From positions 1,736,001-1,800,000 of the forward strand of contig JBLDXI010000029.1 of assembly GCA_047495785.1 (NCBI GenBank): a stretch of 64,000 nucleotides of DNA, read 5' to 3'. The DNA comes from Lepidodermella squamata (Eukaryota; Gastrotricha). Of the stretch, positions 22,181 to 32,150 are shown piece after piece. Every line of letters begins with the position of its first letter. Position 1 is the stretch's first letter. The translations under genes were made by a program, and so were the position numbers. The notes beneath the pieces are model-generated. The model saw nothing but the letters and a program-made list of their open reading frames with translations, had not been told where the DNA came from and did no database searches.

Positions 22181-24517
22181 TTATTTCCAACTTGTTCTGG
22201 CTCCAGCCGCAAAATTAATTGTTCCCAGCTGATTAAAAGGAAAATTCCGCAGCGACTCTAGTGCCGGAGATTCGGGTAGTCGAATGTTCAATAAGGAAAA
22301 AACTCCGAAGGATACAAAAATCAACCCAAAAGCGACGGATATCTCAAACATGGCACTCGTCGGCGAGATTAGCATCAACAGTGCTACAGCGACAAACATG
22401 GAAAACGACATCGCAACAGCGTAGAGGTACCGTTTAACCCAAGGATAGAGAATCAGCTGAGGATTGTTGCGAAGTTTGATCACATAGAACAGTCCAGCGA
22501 GAAAAAGCGCGAAATTTAGCGCGAGTATACTGACAATCCAATTGGTCTCCCATTTCGATCGACATGACATTTCGAAAGTTTCAATGTAGGAATCTTTGAA
22601 TGAGTCGTAGTACCTCGACCTGAGTCTATCAATACTCACAGCGTGAAGTGGGTCGATTGAAGCCCATAGAACCTCTATGACAATGATGATTGTTGAAATC
22701 ATTACTGACTTCAGGAATATCTTATTTTCAGGCAATGTCATTGGTTTCACATTTGCGGGACAACCTGCGAATGATCGCTGAATCTTGTTGTTTTTGAAGA
22801 ATTTGATCACCTCTGATAAACGAACGACAACTAATGACAGCGAGAATGAAACCCCGGATGGAATTAGAAAGCATACTGCCAAGCACACTGAGCTATTCTT
22901 CCAATTTGATGGGATCGCGGATGTTAATGAGCCCGCATTAAGTGCGAAGAAACCGGCTAACATAGTCACATAGTCAAGATTAGCGAACGGCTTAGTTTTC
23001 GAACAGATTTTTCTTGCAATCACAATGAGTTGATTAAGGAACAATGATATAGCTATTACAATCATTGTGGCGTAGACACCCATAGGAACGCCTCCATCGA
23101 CCGTTATCTCCGAAGCGGCATCTCTAGGCATCGATTCGAGTTTGAAAGGTTCGATTTCTTTCAGAGTGTATGCTTCCATATTCGAATTTTGCGTGGAGTT
23201 TTCTATTTTCGTAACCATGTACCTTGGCATGAGTGACTTCACGCCATCACTCCATTTCATGATGAGTTGAGGCTCATAGTCAAGCTCGACTCTTTTAGAG
23301 TAGCGGAACAAACCTTGCCTTAGTGTCCTGATCCGGATAGTCCTAGCACTTTCGTTTGCAGCCAGCATTACAGCTCTAGGTTCCGTATGGTAGTCACGTA
23401 GCGACAAATTTTGTTTCGCCAGGAGTTTCTCCGAGCTATCAAGAACCATGATTCCAACTAGGGCGACTTCATACGCCAGCGAATTTAGAGGAAGGTCTGC
23501 GGTTTTTATCGAGTTGTTAGTGAGCCTCGCAAAAGCGGCATTGAACGTCTCAAAAGTGAACCCCAGTTCATCCGTAACTGCCGGTGGTACAACTATTGGG
23601 AAAGGTGTGCTGACGTACAAAGTTATCTCAAGCTGCTCGAGGTAGGCCTTCTTAGAACAACCTAATCCCGCGAAAACAGCATCCGGAAACGCCACAGGAT
23701 CGGCGAAAATCGCGAGTTGGGAAATGATGGCATATTTCGAACCGCGAATTCCAAAATCATGAGCCCGGCACATAAACCGTATGAGGAAGGAACCAGCTCC
23801 TGATTCAAAGGTGAAAATCCGTATGTCCGACTTTTTCAGCGTCATCATAAATTCATCGTTTAGATCGTTCGTTGCTTCGAATGAAGCCACGTTGAAACCA
23901 GATTTCGTTGCCTGACTGTAAAATAAGCTACCCGAGTCATAGCCGAAAGAGTTGTAGTCAACGCCAACCACTATACCGATTCGGTTCCATTTCGGAATAT
24001 CACGCATGAAGAGCATCCGGGCAACCAAGGACAAGTCGTAAGCAGAACGGACCCGGTAAAGGTTCGGGTAAAGGTCTCGTCGAGCAGTCTGGCTCGTTGC
24101 TGTACAGCTCATTGAAATCACAACCATGTCCATGTAATGAGCGGTTGAACCCCAGGCTTTACACCCAGGGGTAGCGAATGTTCCAAAGACGACCGGAGAC
24201 ATAATGGTATCGCTGTTTCCAAAGTTTCGTCGGTGAAATTCGATGCCCTGGCGAGCTGCATCTGCTGACATGGCGCCCTCATCAGTGAATTCTAGCTGTA
24301 TGTGGTAGTTGGATAGAATATCACTGCGATTATTCACCACGTCGACGGCGATTTGTTGGCCGGCTTTGAATGCTCGGACCCCGAAGGATGAGTCTGCTAT
24401 TGGTAGCAGAGAGAGAACTTTCAGTCGATACAGTTTCCTGTGCTGAGAGAGCACATGTTGACAACATAGTTGCATGGTCAAGGCTGCAACAGTAAAAAGA
24501 TGCATTTTCAATAGCAT
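22181..24517 (-). CDS. GABA-B-like class C receptor, copy B (intronless)
   Basis: A single 778-aa frame on the minus strand, opposite in orientation to the other copies. It has a signal peptide (MHLFTVAALTMQLCC region) and a venus-flytrap ectodomain with PGCKAWGSTAH, YPNLYRVRSAYD and GCSKKAYLEQLEITLY. The 7TM domain (about 475-745) shows a Cys before TM3 (VCLAVCFLIPSGVSF), W.SIDPLH after TM4, a Cys in loop 2 (EMSCRSKWETNWI) and VIKLRNNPQ after TM5. Among the six copies it is clearly divergent, for example in AFKAGQQIAVDVVNNRSD. The start is the first ATG, with a second four codons on (MHLF). No TATA box was seen close to the start. It ends tail to tail with the serine protease homolog, about 320 bases away. 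Confidence 0.83.
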   Translation of the reverse strand: MLLKMHLFTVAALTMQLCCQHVLSQHRKLYRLKVLSLLPIADSSFGVRAFKAGQQIAVDVVNNRSDILSNYHIQLEFTDEGAMSADAARQGIEFHRRNFGNSDTIMSPVVFGTFATPGCKAWGSTAHYMDMVVISMSCTATSQTARRDLYPNLYRVRSAYDLSLVARMLFMRDIPKWNRIGIVVGVDYNSFGYDSGSLFYSQATKSGFNVASFEATNDLNDEFMMTLKKSDIRIFTFESGAGSFLIRFMCRAHDFGIRGSKYAIISQLAIFADPVAFPDAVFAGLGCSKKAYLEQLEITLYVSTPFPIVVPPAVTDELGFTFETFNAAFARLTNNSIKTADLPLNSLAYEVALVGIMVLDSSEKLLAKQNLSLRDYHTEPRAVMLAANESARTIRIRTLRQGLFRYSKRVELDYEPQLIMKWSDGVKSLMPRYMVTKIENSTQNSNMEAYTLKEIEPFKLESMPRDAASEITVDGGVPMGVYATMIVIAISLFLNQLIVIARKICSKTKPFANLDYVTMLAGFFALNAGSLTSAIPSNWKNSSVCLAVCFLIPSGVSFSLSLVVVRLSEVIKFFKNNKIQRSFAGCPANVKPMTLPENKIFLKSVMISTIIIVIEVLWASIDPLHAVSIDRLRSRYYDSFKDSYIETFEMSCRSKWETNWIVSILALNFALFLAGLFYVIKLRNNPQLILYPWVKRYLYAVAMSFSMFVAVALLMLISPTSAMFEISVAFGLIFVSFGVFSLLNIRLPESPALESLRNFPFNQLGTINFAAGARTSWK

Positions 24518-25117
24518 GACGAGAAACTTTTCCGATGCGCGTATAATGAAGGTATAATGGCTTTTGCAGCGCTTGCAGGTAGGGTGGGCAGTTTGGTGGC
24601 TGCTGCTGTATTGCTAATTTGTCACACTCAATCGAAGTTTCGCAGGCTTCCTCGCGTAATCTTTAGCTCCGGAACTTTATACGGCTTGTTGTCGCCAGTG
24701 AGCTAATGACGCGTAGGTATCGATAAATAAGCATTGAGCCAACAGTGCTGTTCTCGCAAATTATGATACTGTTTGGCAACATTTTATTGGACTTAATATG
24801 ACGGGAAGCGGAATGGCTTTATCTTAAGAATATTGGATATTGATAGCGAATTAGATCCTTTACTCAAGATTTATGATAAGGTTTGCTGAATCAGAAAAAA
24901 AATCGATTTTTAATGAAATTATTTAATTATATAAATTGTATAGCATATTGCATTATAAAATGAGACCAGCAACAGAAGAGCGAATATTGGGATGACTTCG
25001 TCAGGTCAACCAACAACCAACAATCTAAATATCAATGTCCAAGGACATGCGGTAAAACTGTTAAATTGTACCTGTATTAGCATAATAAAAAAAAACATGA
25101 TACCTATGAACTAGACA
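24518..25117. other. intergenic 5' flank of receptor B
   Basis: AT-rich, with no open frame or repeat that I can assign. It should hold the promoter of the minus-strand receptor B. Confidence 0.3.
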
Positions 25118-25149
25118 CTAAGACGACAGACGACGATGGCATTGATAAG

Positions 25150-25345
25150 GCATTATTCTTCCGTATTGCAGGAACGAAGTGGCATGAATAGCTAATAGTT
25201 CTGAGGCAGTGTTTTTTCCTTGCTCCGTCGTTCTCACAAAAAACTGACGAAAGACAAAAAAATGGGGCAAAAGGAGGATTCGAACCCTGTACCGCTGGGT
25301 ATTGACCAATGAGGCCAGACCACTGCGTAATGGAGTTAGGCCATG
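25150..25345 (-). repeat. tRNA-derived SINE-like repeat, family 2, minus copy
   Basis: On the minus strand an A-box-like ACGCAGTGGTCTGGCC region is followed by the B box GGGTTCGAATCCTCC, then TTTTGCCCCATTTTTTTGTC, GAACGACGGAGCAAGGAA and ACTGCCTCAG. The same order of blocks occurs on the plus strand at 25415-25600, so the two form an inverted pair. Confidence 0.55.
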
Positions 25346-25414
25346 GTGGTCATCTTCTTCAAGCAAAACGAACACTAGGCATGAGCATTTTCAGCCAGTC
25401 TCGGATAGGAAGCT

Positions 25415-25600
25415 CCAATTGTATAGTGGCTCCAGAGTGGTTCTAATCCTAAATGTTCCGGGTTCGAATCCTATTTTTGCTTCATTTTGTCTTTCGAAGG
25501 GGCGAAACGACAGAACGAGGAAGCAGCGAAAAAACCCGCCTCAGGTCTAGCTATCAGTTCGGATCATTCATGCGTCGGATCTGGGGGAATGAAATACCTA
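25415..25600 (+). repeat. tRNA-derived SINE-like repeat, family 2, plus copy
   Basis: A-box-like TAGTGGCTCCAGAGTGG, B box GGGTTCGAATCC, then TTTTTGCTTCATTTTGTC, GAACGAGGAAGCA and CCGCCTCAGGTCTAGC. It matches the minus copy 70 bases away block for block, with about 25 percent difference by eye. No functional tRNA fold is preserved. Confidence 0.55.
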
Positions 25601-25899
25601 ATAATTCCTATCATCCCATGTATCATTCCTCAAATTTTGTGAAATAAGGTCGAAAACTTGCCATGCTGAAATGATGAAAAATCAAAAATCAAAAATCGGC
25701 GAATGAGGCGCAAATCGCCAAAGTTGGCTAGACGTGGGGCAAGCCGACTTCTTTCTTTTACTATGAAAGCTTGTCCAGGTGTTCGTTCAAGCATCTAGCA
25801 AACATGGCAACGGCGCTTTGTTGGCAGTAAACTTTAATTCGGCGTTAGCGGTACATTAACAATTCCTCTTAAACCCGATTCATGTGTTCCTCTCAAGTT

Positions 25900-26174
25900 C
25901 ATTATGTGACCACTTATTAGGCGGGAAACAACACCTTCTCCTATTGGTTAATTCAAATACTACGCGGGCGATTCAAATGATCATTTTTTCATTAAAAAAA
26001 TAGGCTTGGCAACCATTTAGCGCTAAATTGCGCTATTTTATCGAAAACGCGTGCCATAATCGTGTAAAAACGATCATTTTCCACAAAAAACAACTATTTG
26101 AATCGCCCGCGTAGTATTTGAATGAACCAATAGGAGACGTCGTTGTTTCCCGCCTAAAAAGTGTTCACATAATG
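25900..26174. mobile_element. MITE with long terminal inverted repeats
   Basis: The left end CATTATGTGACCACTTATTA and the right end (read inverted) CATTATGTGAACACTTTTTA begin inverted repeats. These continue through AGGCGGGAAACAAC, TCTCCTATTGGTT and ATTCAAATACTACGCGGGCG for about 80 bases. The core has no coding potential and holds a TTAGCGCTAAA palindrome. I could not define a target duplication. It lies in the 5' flank of receptor C. Confidence 0.7.
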
Positions 26175-26609
26175 TTATTGAGTGCTTTAGCATTTCTCTT
26201 TCTTCATTCTTCATTCTTGAAATATCTTAAATATATTACTGACTTAGAAAAATTCACAATTTCTGTGGTGAGGCGCCATAACTTAACGTATTGTTAATTC
26301 CTAATTGCTAAATGTTGAAAGACAAATTGCAAAATAAAACAGTATCAGTATCTTGTGATTTTGTGTAGGGCTAGAAAGGTCCTCTTTCGCCCAAATCAAA
26401 ATGTAGGCGCTTGCGAACGATTTTTGTCGCTCAGAAAGAACATCATCCGCAAATTTGACGGGGGCAGTACACGTTTGGCAATGCACTGGCAAGACGATGC
26501 CTGCTGTACTTAATGAAGAAATGAATTTTCAATCAATCATTAGTAACCCCTTCAGCTAATCAGTCATGTCATACAAAATATTTAGGCAATGTCTAAGAAC
26601 ACAGAAAGG

Positions 26610-26652
26610 TATAAAAGAGCTAAAAATTCATGCTTTTACGGCTGATCAGTTC
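26610..26652 (+). promoter_or_regulatory. core promoter of receptor C: TATA box and initiator
   Basis: TATAAAA starts at 26610. About 37 bases downstream lies TCAGTTCC within GGCTGATCAGTTCCACT. TCAGTT fits the arthropod-type initiator, and the spacing is slightly longer than the usual 30. The block TACGGCTGATCAGTTCCACT also precedes receptor D (47780), and TACCGCTGATCAGTTCCACT precedes E (52900), at a similar distance from each ATG. Confidence 0.55.
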
Positions 26653-26699
26653 CACTCAACTTTCATCAACTATCCAATCTGAAATCGTGTGCAGAGAAT

Positions 26700-29006
26700 A
26701 TGGCTCATATTCAATTCACAATAATTTCTTTGTTAAGCCTTTGCGCAGCTATGGCAACCGCCTTTAAGCAACACCGCCTTAGACTTGTATCATTAGTCCC
26801 CATAGCAGATGCCAAACCATATGGGTTGAAGGTTTTCCCAGCTTCACAACAAATGCTTGTCGATATGGTGAACAATCGTAGCGACATCCTGCCTGACTAT
26901 CACGTGGAACTGGACTTTATCGATGAAGGACAAAATTCAATTCTAGCCGCATCTGCAGCTATTAATGCTCTGAGAAAAGTCGACGAACCGGGTGTAATGG
27001 TTTCACCGGTGGTGATAGGAACGATGTCTACTCTAGGCTGTAAAGCTTGGGGGTCGACTGCTCACTTCATGAATGCTGTTGCAGTATCGATGAGTTGTTA
27101 CTCGTCGATTCATACTGGCCGGCGAGATATCTATCCAAATTTATACAGAATCAAATCAGACTCGCAAATCGATCTAATGGCTCGACTGGTTGCGATGAAA
27201 TCCCTCGGTAAATGGTCACGCATCGCGATTTTATCAACCATAAATGGGGCATCCGGAAATCCAGCTAGCTTCGACAATTCTCTCGCGCTATTTAAATTGG
27301 CCGTGAAAGCCCGTTTGAATGTTGTTAGATTCGAGACATCCGTTGATTTCAGCACTGAACTTTACGATGCGCTGATCGCGGAGGACGTTCGAATTATCAG
27401 CATCGACCTATTCGACTACATCAACGTCGTCCGAACTCTTTGCCGATTTCACATATTCGGTATCCGAGGGCCGAGATACAGATTCTTGAGTTCTCTCACC
27501 TTCTTCAACGACCCCTCAGTATTACCTGCAACGTGGCTTCCTGATGGCTGTACTAAAGAAAATTACATGGACCAATTAGAGATTACAATTTTCACTGGCA
27601 CTGGTTATTCGTCACTCGTACCATTCAAAGGGGAAGATTCAATGGGATTGACAGTGAACGATTTTGAAAACAGACTTGGCAAAATGACGAATTTCTCGAA
27701 ATGGATAGATTATCCATTCAGAGAGTCAAGCTACGATATAGCTCTGATGGGTTTGTTAATTCTCAACGATTCCGAGAGAATTCTAAAGAGCCGCAACATG
27801 TCTCTTAGAGATTACATGCGAGACCCTCACACTGTAATGATGGCTACCAATGAGAGTGCAAGTTCCATCAAATACAATGGAATAAGATTTGGTCGCTTCG
27901 AATATAGCCAAAGACTCGAGATGGACTACCAACCTCAAGCTGTAGCTACCTGGTCTCGAAAGGCAGGCTTGGAAGTACGATATGAAGTCACCTTCATGAA
28001 AAACGCATCGAATTTCGAATCAGTTGATTCGTTTCGAGTTGACCCTGTCAAACCTTTCCCCATTGGTTCGATGCCAAGAGATAGCCCAACGTACGTAACT
28101 CTCGAATACGGAGTTCCGGAAACGGCATTTCTTGCCATTGTTGTAATAGCTTCGCTTGTCTCCTTGGCGCAACTCGGATATAGTGTTCGTGCCAGGAGAA
28201 CCGAGACGGTTTTGAAGGCCAAACCTCTACTTATGCTAGGATTTCTGGCTATGAATTCGGGAGCTGTCGTCATTTTGGTTCCATCCCGAAGTTTGAATGA
28301 TGCAGTTTGCAACGCGAACGTTCTTATGATCGCTCTCGGCATATCTGTGGTCTACTCAGCTGTCATATTTCAGCTCAAAGAAAGCTTCCATAATTTGAGT
28401 AGGGTTGTTGTATCCAGAAGGAAATCCAGGCCAACTGAGGAAGTTCCTAAATTGGTTCTTAGCGAAAAGCGAATCCTTTACTCTGTGATCACTTTCGCTT
28501 TAATTAATTATGTTGTCGTCATAGCATGGCTAATCGCCGATCCGATATCAGCCGAGAGAACCGACCCTGAAAAGTCAAAATGGTATTCCGAAGAAATGGA
28601 TACGTACTTCCGTGGTTACCAAGTGTTCTGCACCTCGGACTTCGCTCTGTATTGGCTAGCACCTTTGATGATTTTCAATTTTCTCGTACTACTCTACGGG
28701 TCAGTTTTGATCATCAAACATCATGCGGATCGCCTGTTGCAACAATATTTGGATGTCAAACGACTGATGGTTGCTACAATATTTTTGTTCACTATTTTCT
28801 GCGCGACTATTTTGATTTGTTTCATCGAGTCTCAAATCACAATGTTGGTTGCAACTATAACGACATCTTTACTACTTCAGTCCGCGGTGGTTTTCTGTAC
28901 CCTTTACAGTCGAATTCCAACGTCCCAGGCGGACCAGAGACCGAAGCTAAGCCTTCGGGTTAGTAGTTGTCAGTTTGAGAGTCGTCCATCATTTATTCAC
29001 CCTTGA
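26700..29006 (+). CDS. GABA-B-like class C receptor, copy C (intronless)
   Basis: A 768-aa single-exon frame. Signal peptide at 1-22 (MAHIQFTIISLLSLCAAMAT). Flytrap ectodomain at about 23-465 with LGCKAWGSTAH, YPNLYRIKSD and GCTKENYMDQLEITIF. 7TM domain at about 470-738 with VCNANVLMIALGIS before TM3, WLIADPIS after TM4, VFCTSDFALYWLAP in loop 2 and VLIIKHHADR after TM5. A roughly 30-aa basic tail ends RPSFIHP. In known GABA-B1 the Ser of the GC.S.ST region and a Ser in the following strand contact GABA; Ser is present in both places here, but the alignment is by eye. Copy D and its 3' flank (51160-51495) are near duplicates of this gene and of 28900-29240. Confidence 0.88.
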   Translation: MAHIQFTIISLLSLCAAMATAFKQHRLRLVSLVPIADAKPYGLKVFPASQQMLVDMVNNRSDILPDYHVELDFIDEGQNSILAASAAINALRKVDEPGVMVSPVVIGTMSTLGCKAWGSTAHFMNAVAVSMSCYSSIHTGRRDIYPNLYRIKSDSQIDLMARLVAMKSLGKWSRIAILSTINGASGNPASFDNSLALFKLAVKARLNVVRFETSVDFSTELYDALIAEDVRIISIDLFDYINVVRTLCRFHIFGIRGPRYRFLSSLTFFNDPSVLPATWLPDGCTKENYMDQLEITIFTGTGYSSLVPFKGEDSMGLTVNDFENRLGKMTNFSKWIDYPFRESSYDIALMGLLILNDSERILKSRNMSLRDYMRDPHTVMMATNESASSIKYNGIRFGRFEYSQRLEMDYQPQAVATWSRKAGLEVRYEVTFMKNASNFESVDSFRVDPVKPFPIGSMPRDSPTYVTLEYGVPETAFLAIVVIASLVSLAQLGYSVRARRTETVLKAKPLLMLGFLAMNSGAVVILVPSRSLNDAVCNANVLMIALGISVVYSAVIFQLKESFHNLSRVVVSRRKSRPTEEVPKLVLSEKRILYSVITFALINYVVVIAWLIADPISAERTDPEKSKWYSEEMDTYFRGYQVFCTSDFALYWLAPLMIFNFLVLLYGSVLIIKHHADRLLQQYLDVKRLMVATIFLFTIFCATILICFIESQITMLVATITTSLLLQSAVVFCTLYSRIPTSQADQRPKLSLRVSSCQFESRPSFIHP

Positions 29007-29591
29007 TTTCGTGGCTTATAATTCTTGATAATAATGTATAAGTGGCTATGCGATAGTCAAAACTGTTCAAATATGTATTTCAGTCTACACAAGATTATAG
29101 ATGAGCACGTTGAGGCTAACTTATCGGGTAGCGAAAAAATATGCGCATTACCTTGTGTCAGTCGATGCCTCTGTGTAGCTAATTCCCAATTAGAACGTTT
29201 TTAGACAGATGTTGTTGCTAAAGGAAGTAAAATACGAAATATCACGGGAAAAATATCTCGGTAAAAACCGACCAAAAACGCAACTCAGTAACCGATACTT
29301 GCATTATAGCATTACCTTGTATATGGTGGGTATTAACCGACTTGTTTGTAAAAACTTACTATTCAATTCAGTAATCACCGACCCAAGCGTCAGTTAATAC
29401 CTACTTGGTCTGGTACCACCGGAACGCCTGCAGCTCAGGAATATTGCACAGGATTGCACAGGAAAATAGAGGTCAGGCCTCAAATAATGGTCAGGTCTGG
29501 CACGCGTTTATTTTCAAGGCCACGCGCCACCGCCCCATTTAAGTACCTATTTATTATATTATTATTTGATAATTTACTGATAAATTGCGAA

Positions 29592-31055
29592 ATGACTAAG
29601 CGAAATTTAAATTCTACTACATCATCGTCATCATCGCCTTCTCCTCGTGTTAAAAAACCGCGCATATGTCGATCCATTCAAAGGCGACTAGAAGCAGTTG
29701 AATACGCTAAAACACACACGCTGAGTCAAACCGCGGCTTTCTTCAACACTAGCGAGCGGCAGGTGTCTAAGTGGAAGGCAGCAGAGAAGAAGCTACGGCA
29801 GGCTGCTGATACGTGTGAGTGCGCGTGCATTGTTTGCTCTATTGCGTAATATGTTTACTCAACGTATTTAGTACCTGCTGGGCGGCAGCGAGTTCCTGGC
29901 GGTGGCCGCAAATCGTTGTATGACGATATGGAGAACACTTTGTACGAGCGGGTTATAGGTGAAAGACGAATGAAGAAACGCGCATCTCGCGCTAGGATAA
30001 GACGCAAAGCTCTGTCACTTGCTACCACGAAATATCCGACTTTCACCGCATCTACTGGGTGGCTTTGGCGCTTTATGGTTAAAAAAGCGCTTACGCGCCG
30101 CCGCGTGACAACGGTGGCTGATCTCGCGAAAAAGATAGTGAACTACTTGCTCTATATTCGCCACCTGCGAAAAATGAACAACTACGCGCCTTACGAAATT
30201 TTTGCGGCCGATGAAACCGCAGTTTGGCTAGATGCTGTGAGTGATACTACTATTGATGAGGAGGGGACGAAAGAAGTCTGCGTTCGCACTTCTGGCCAAG
30301 AGAAAGCCAAGATTACAGTAATGCTTACCGCGTCGCCAACCAAGAAACTTCGCCCTTATGTTTTAATAAATCGTAAGCGGCCTATCAAAGCTTTGGAAAA
30401 ATTTAAAGAATTGGTGATTGAGCATTCCGGTAGCCGTACGAGTATGGACGATGAACTTACTGCCAGTTACTTGCGTCGCGTCTTCGGCAGTACGATGTTC
30501 GGCCGCCGTCGCCTGTTGTGCTGGGACAGTTTTCGCGCCCACATAAGTAAAAATACGAAAAAAGAACTTAGTCGCTATGGCCTAGACATCGCCGTGATAC
30601 CGGGAGGGACTACTAAATATTTGCAAGCCCCGGATGTTGTATGGAATCGTGAATTCAAGAGGAAGTTGGTCGAGCTGTACGATGAGTACATGGCCGACTC
30701 GAGTCAACATTCTTCCACAAAAGGTGGGAATATGAGGGCCCCCAGTTACGAGGTGGTCTGCTCGTGGATCCTTGAAGCTTGGAGGTCAATTAAGTTGGAG
30801 CTAATCGAGGATTCGTTCAAGCAATGTGGTGTTACGGTCGCTCTAGATGGCTCGGAAGATGACCTGATATCCTGTCTCAAACCAGGAAAGCCGTGTCGGG
30901 GTGCCTATGATTTACTGAAGTCAACGAAAGCTCTGCCAACAAGCCAAACTGTTGCGGATGATGAAGAGGAGGGCAAGAAAAACGACTGCGAGTCTCCTGA
31001 AGGTGATGATGACGAGGAGGATGAAGTTTTACTTGCCGATGAACAAAATGATTAA
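29592..31055 (+). CDS. pogo-like DDE transposase, two exons, open frame
   Basis: Exons 29592-29814 and 29872-31055 join at phase 1 (57-nt intron) to 468 aa. The N-terminus is a Ser-rich basic segment followed by a psq/CENP-B-type helix-turn-helix (RRLEAVEYAKTHTLSQTA, TSERQVSKWKAAE). Then come GRQRVPGGGRKSLYDDME and a second DNA-binding segment. The catalytic core has FAADETAVW (first Asp), LLCWDSFRAH (second Asp) and APDVVWNREFK (third). The tail is strongly acidic (DDEEEGKK, GDDDEEDEV). AGGTCAGGCCTCAAATAA occurs in the same orientation just upstream (about 29470) and downstream (about 31097). Terminal inverted repeats were not resolved. No stop or frameshift was seen, so it may be a recent insertion or a domesticated gene. 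Confidence 0.8.
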
Positions 31056-31182
31056 TTCACTATGTGATGAGTTGAAAAGAGGGTTCGAAAAAAAAGGTCA
31101 GGCCTCAAATAAAGGGCGGTCTCAAATATAAGACGGGGTTCCGTGTTGGTTTGAAAAAAATATAGGACAGGCCCAACATTTC

Positions 31183-31969
31183 CTTGGGACTAATACTGTA
31201 TGGACTCGACACTGCTAGCATCTCTCCATTAAAATCCTGCTGGACGCAAAAAACCGTCCGAAGAATCGTGATCGTAAAGTCGTTCAAAAATCGCGAGAAA
31301 AAAATCGCAAAATGACGTTTTATGAGAACCTTTTTTACGCATGCGCCCATTACATTGGGAAGAATCGAAGTCTCGTCCCGTTGGTACCGTATCACACCTT
31401 ACCTTTATTTCGGATTGCATTTAATTTTACATAGCCGAATTCTACATGAGAGGACCTTTGTAACGGTATAAACCATGACATACTGGGTGCTGAATTTACT
31501 TAGCTAAATTGATGTTTCTGACAGAATGAGCAAAAATTTCTAAAAATAGAACAGAATTATTTACGCTGATTTATTCAGAAAAAAATACGAGAGAATATTC
31601 ATGACTCATTGAATAATTTTTTGCCATTTTTTATTTCCTCAAAAATATGGCAATTTCTGTGTAAAATTCAAAGTAAAATCACAGCAAAGTCATAAAATTT
31701 TGAATTTTGCACTGTTGCAAAGATCGTGACTTGAGCTATCGATATTCATAAAAATTAAGTCTGTATCTATCGGCATGACTTGCCCATACGGTACTTTCGT
31801 GAAACTCGTCCTGTTTTTGGCTTTGTAACGGGCATATGCGTAAAAATGGTGCCTTTAAGGCCTAAAAAACACATTTTTTCATGTGATTTTCTCGCATCAA
31901 AATTATTGATTTTTTTCCTGTCCAGCAGAAAAGTGGCTAGTGTCGAGTCCATACAGTATTAGTCCCAAG
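31183..31969. mobile_element. 787-bp non-autonomous TIR element with 8-bp target duplication
   Basis: The ends are inverted copies starting CTTGGGACTAATACTGTATG and continuing GACTCGACACT for at least 30 bases, then a weaker CTGCTGGAC match. The 8-mer AACATTTC stands immediately outside both ends (31175-31182 and 31970-31977). An 8-bp duplication is typical of hAT and also of P and Merlin elements; the ends do not let me choose. No transposase is encoded. Confidence 0.8.
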
Positions 31970-32108
31970 AACATTTCGGGCAGTACGGTAATTGTAATAT
32001 CATAATCGCATTTGATGACAATCGCGGATGACATGATAAGACTGAGGGTGACTTTACTGTGATAGGCGCAAAAACGATGAGCATACAGTGAAGAATGACT
32101 GAATGCAG

Positions 32109-32150
32109 GGTGCGAAGTACAGGGGTGCTGGGGTGTCGCGACACCCCAGC
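32109..32150. repeat. partial copy of the GTGCGAAGTA repeat
   Basis: GTGCGAAGTACAGG followed by a long perfect palindrome, GGGGTGTCGCGACACCCC, matches the right half of the element at 8388-8520 in inverted orientation. Confidence 0.5.

Noticed and set aside
27935-28342. 135-aa minus-strand frame inside receptor C, repeated in D
   Set aside because: Shadow of conserved receptor coding sequence. It occurs wherever the receptor does and lacks independent features.
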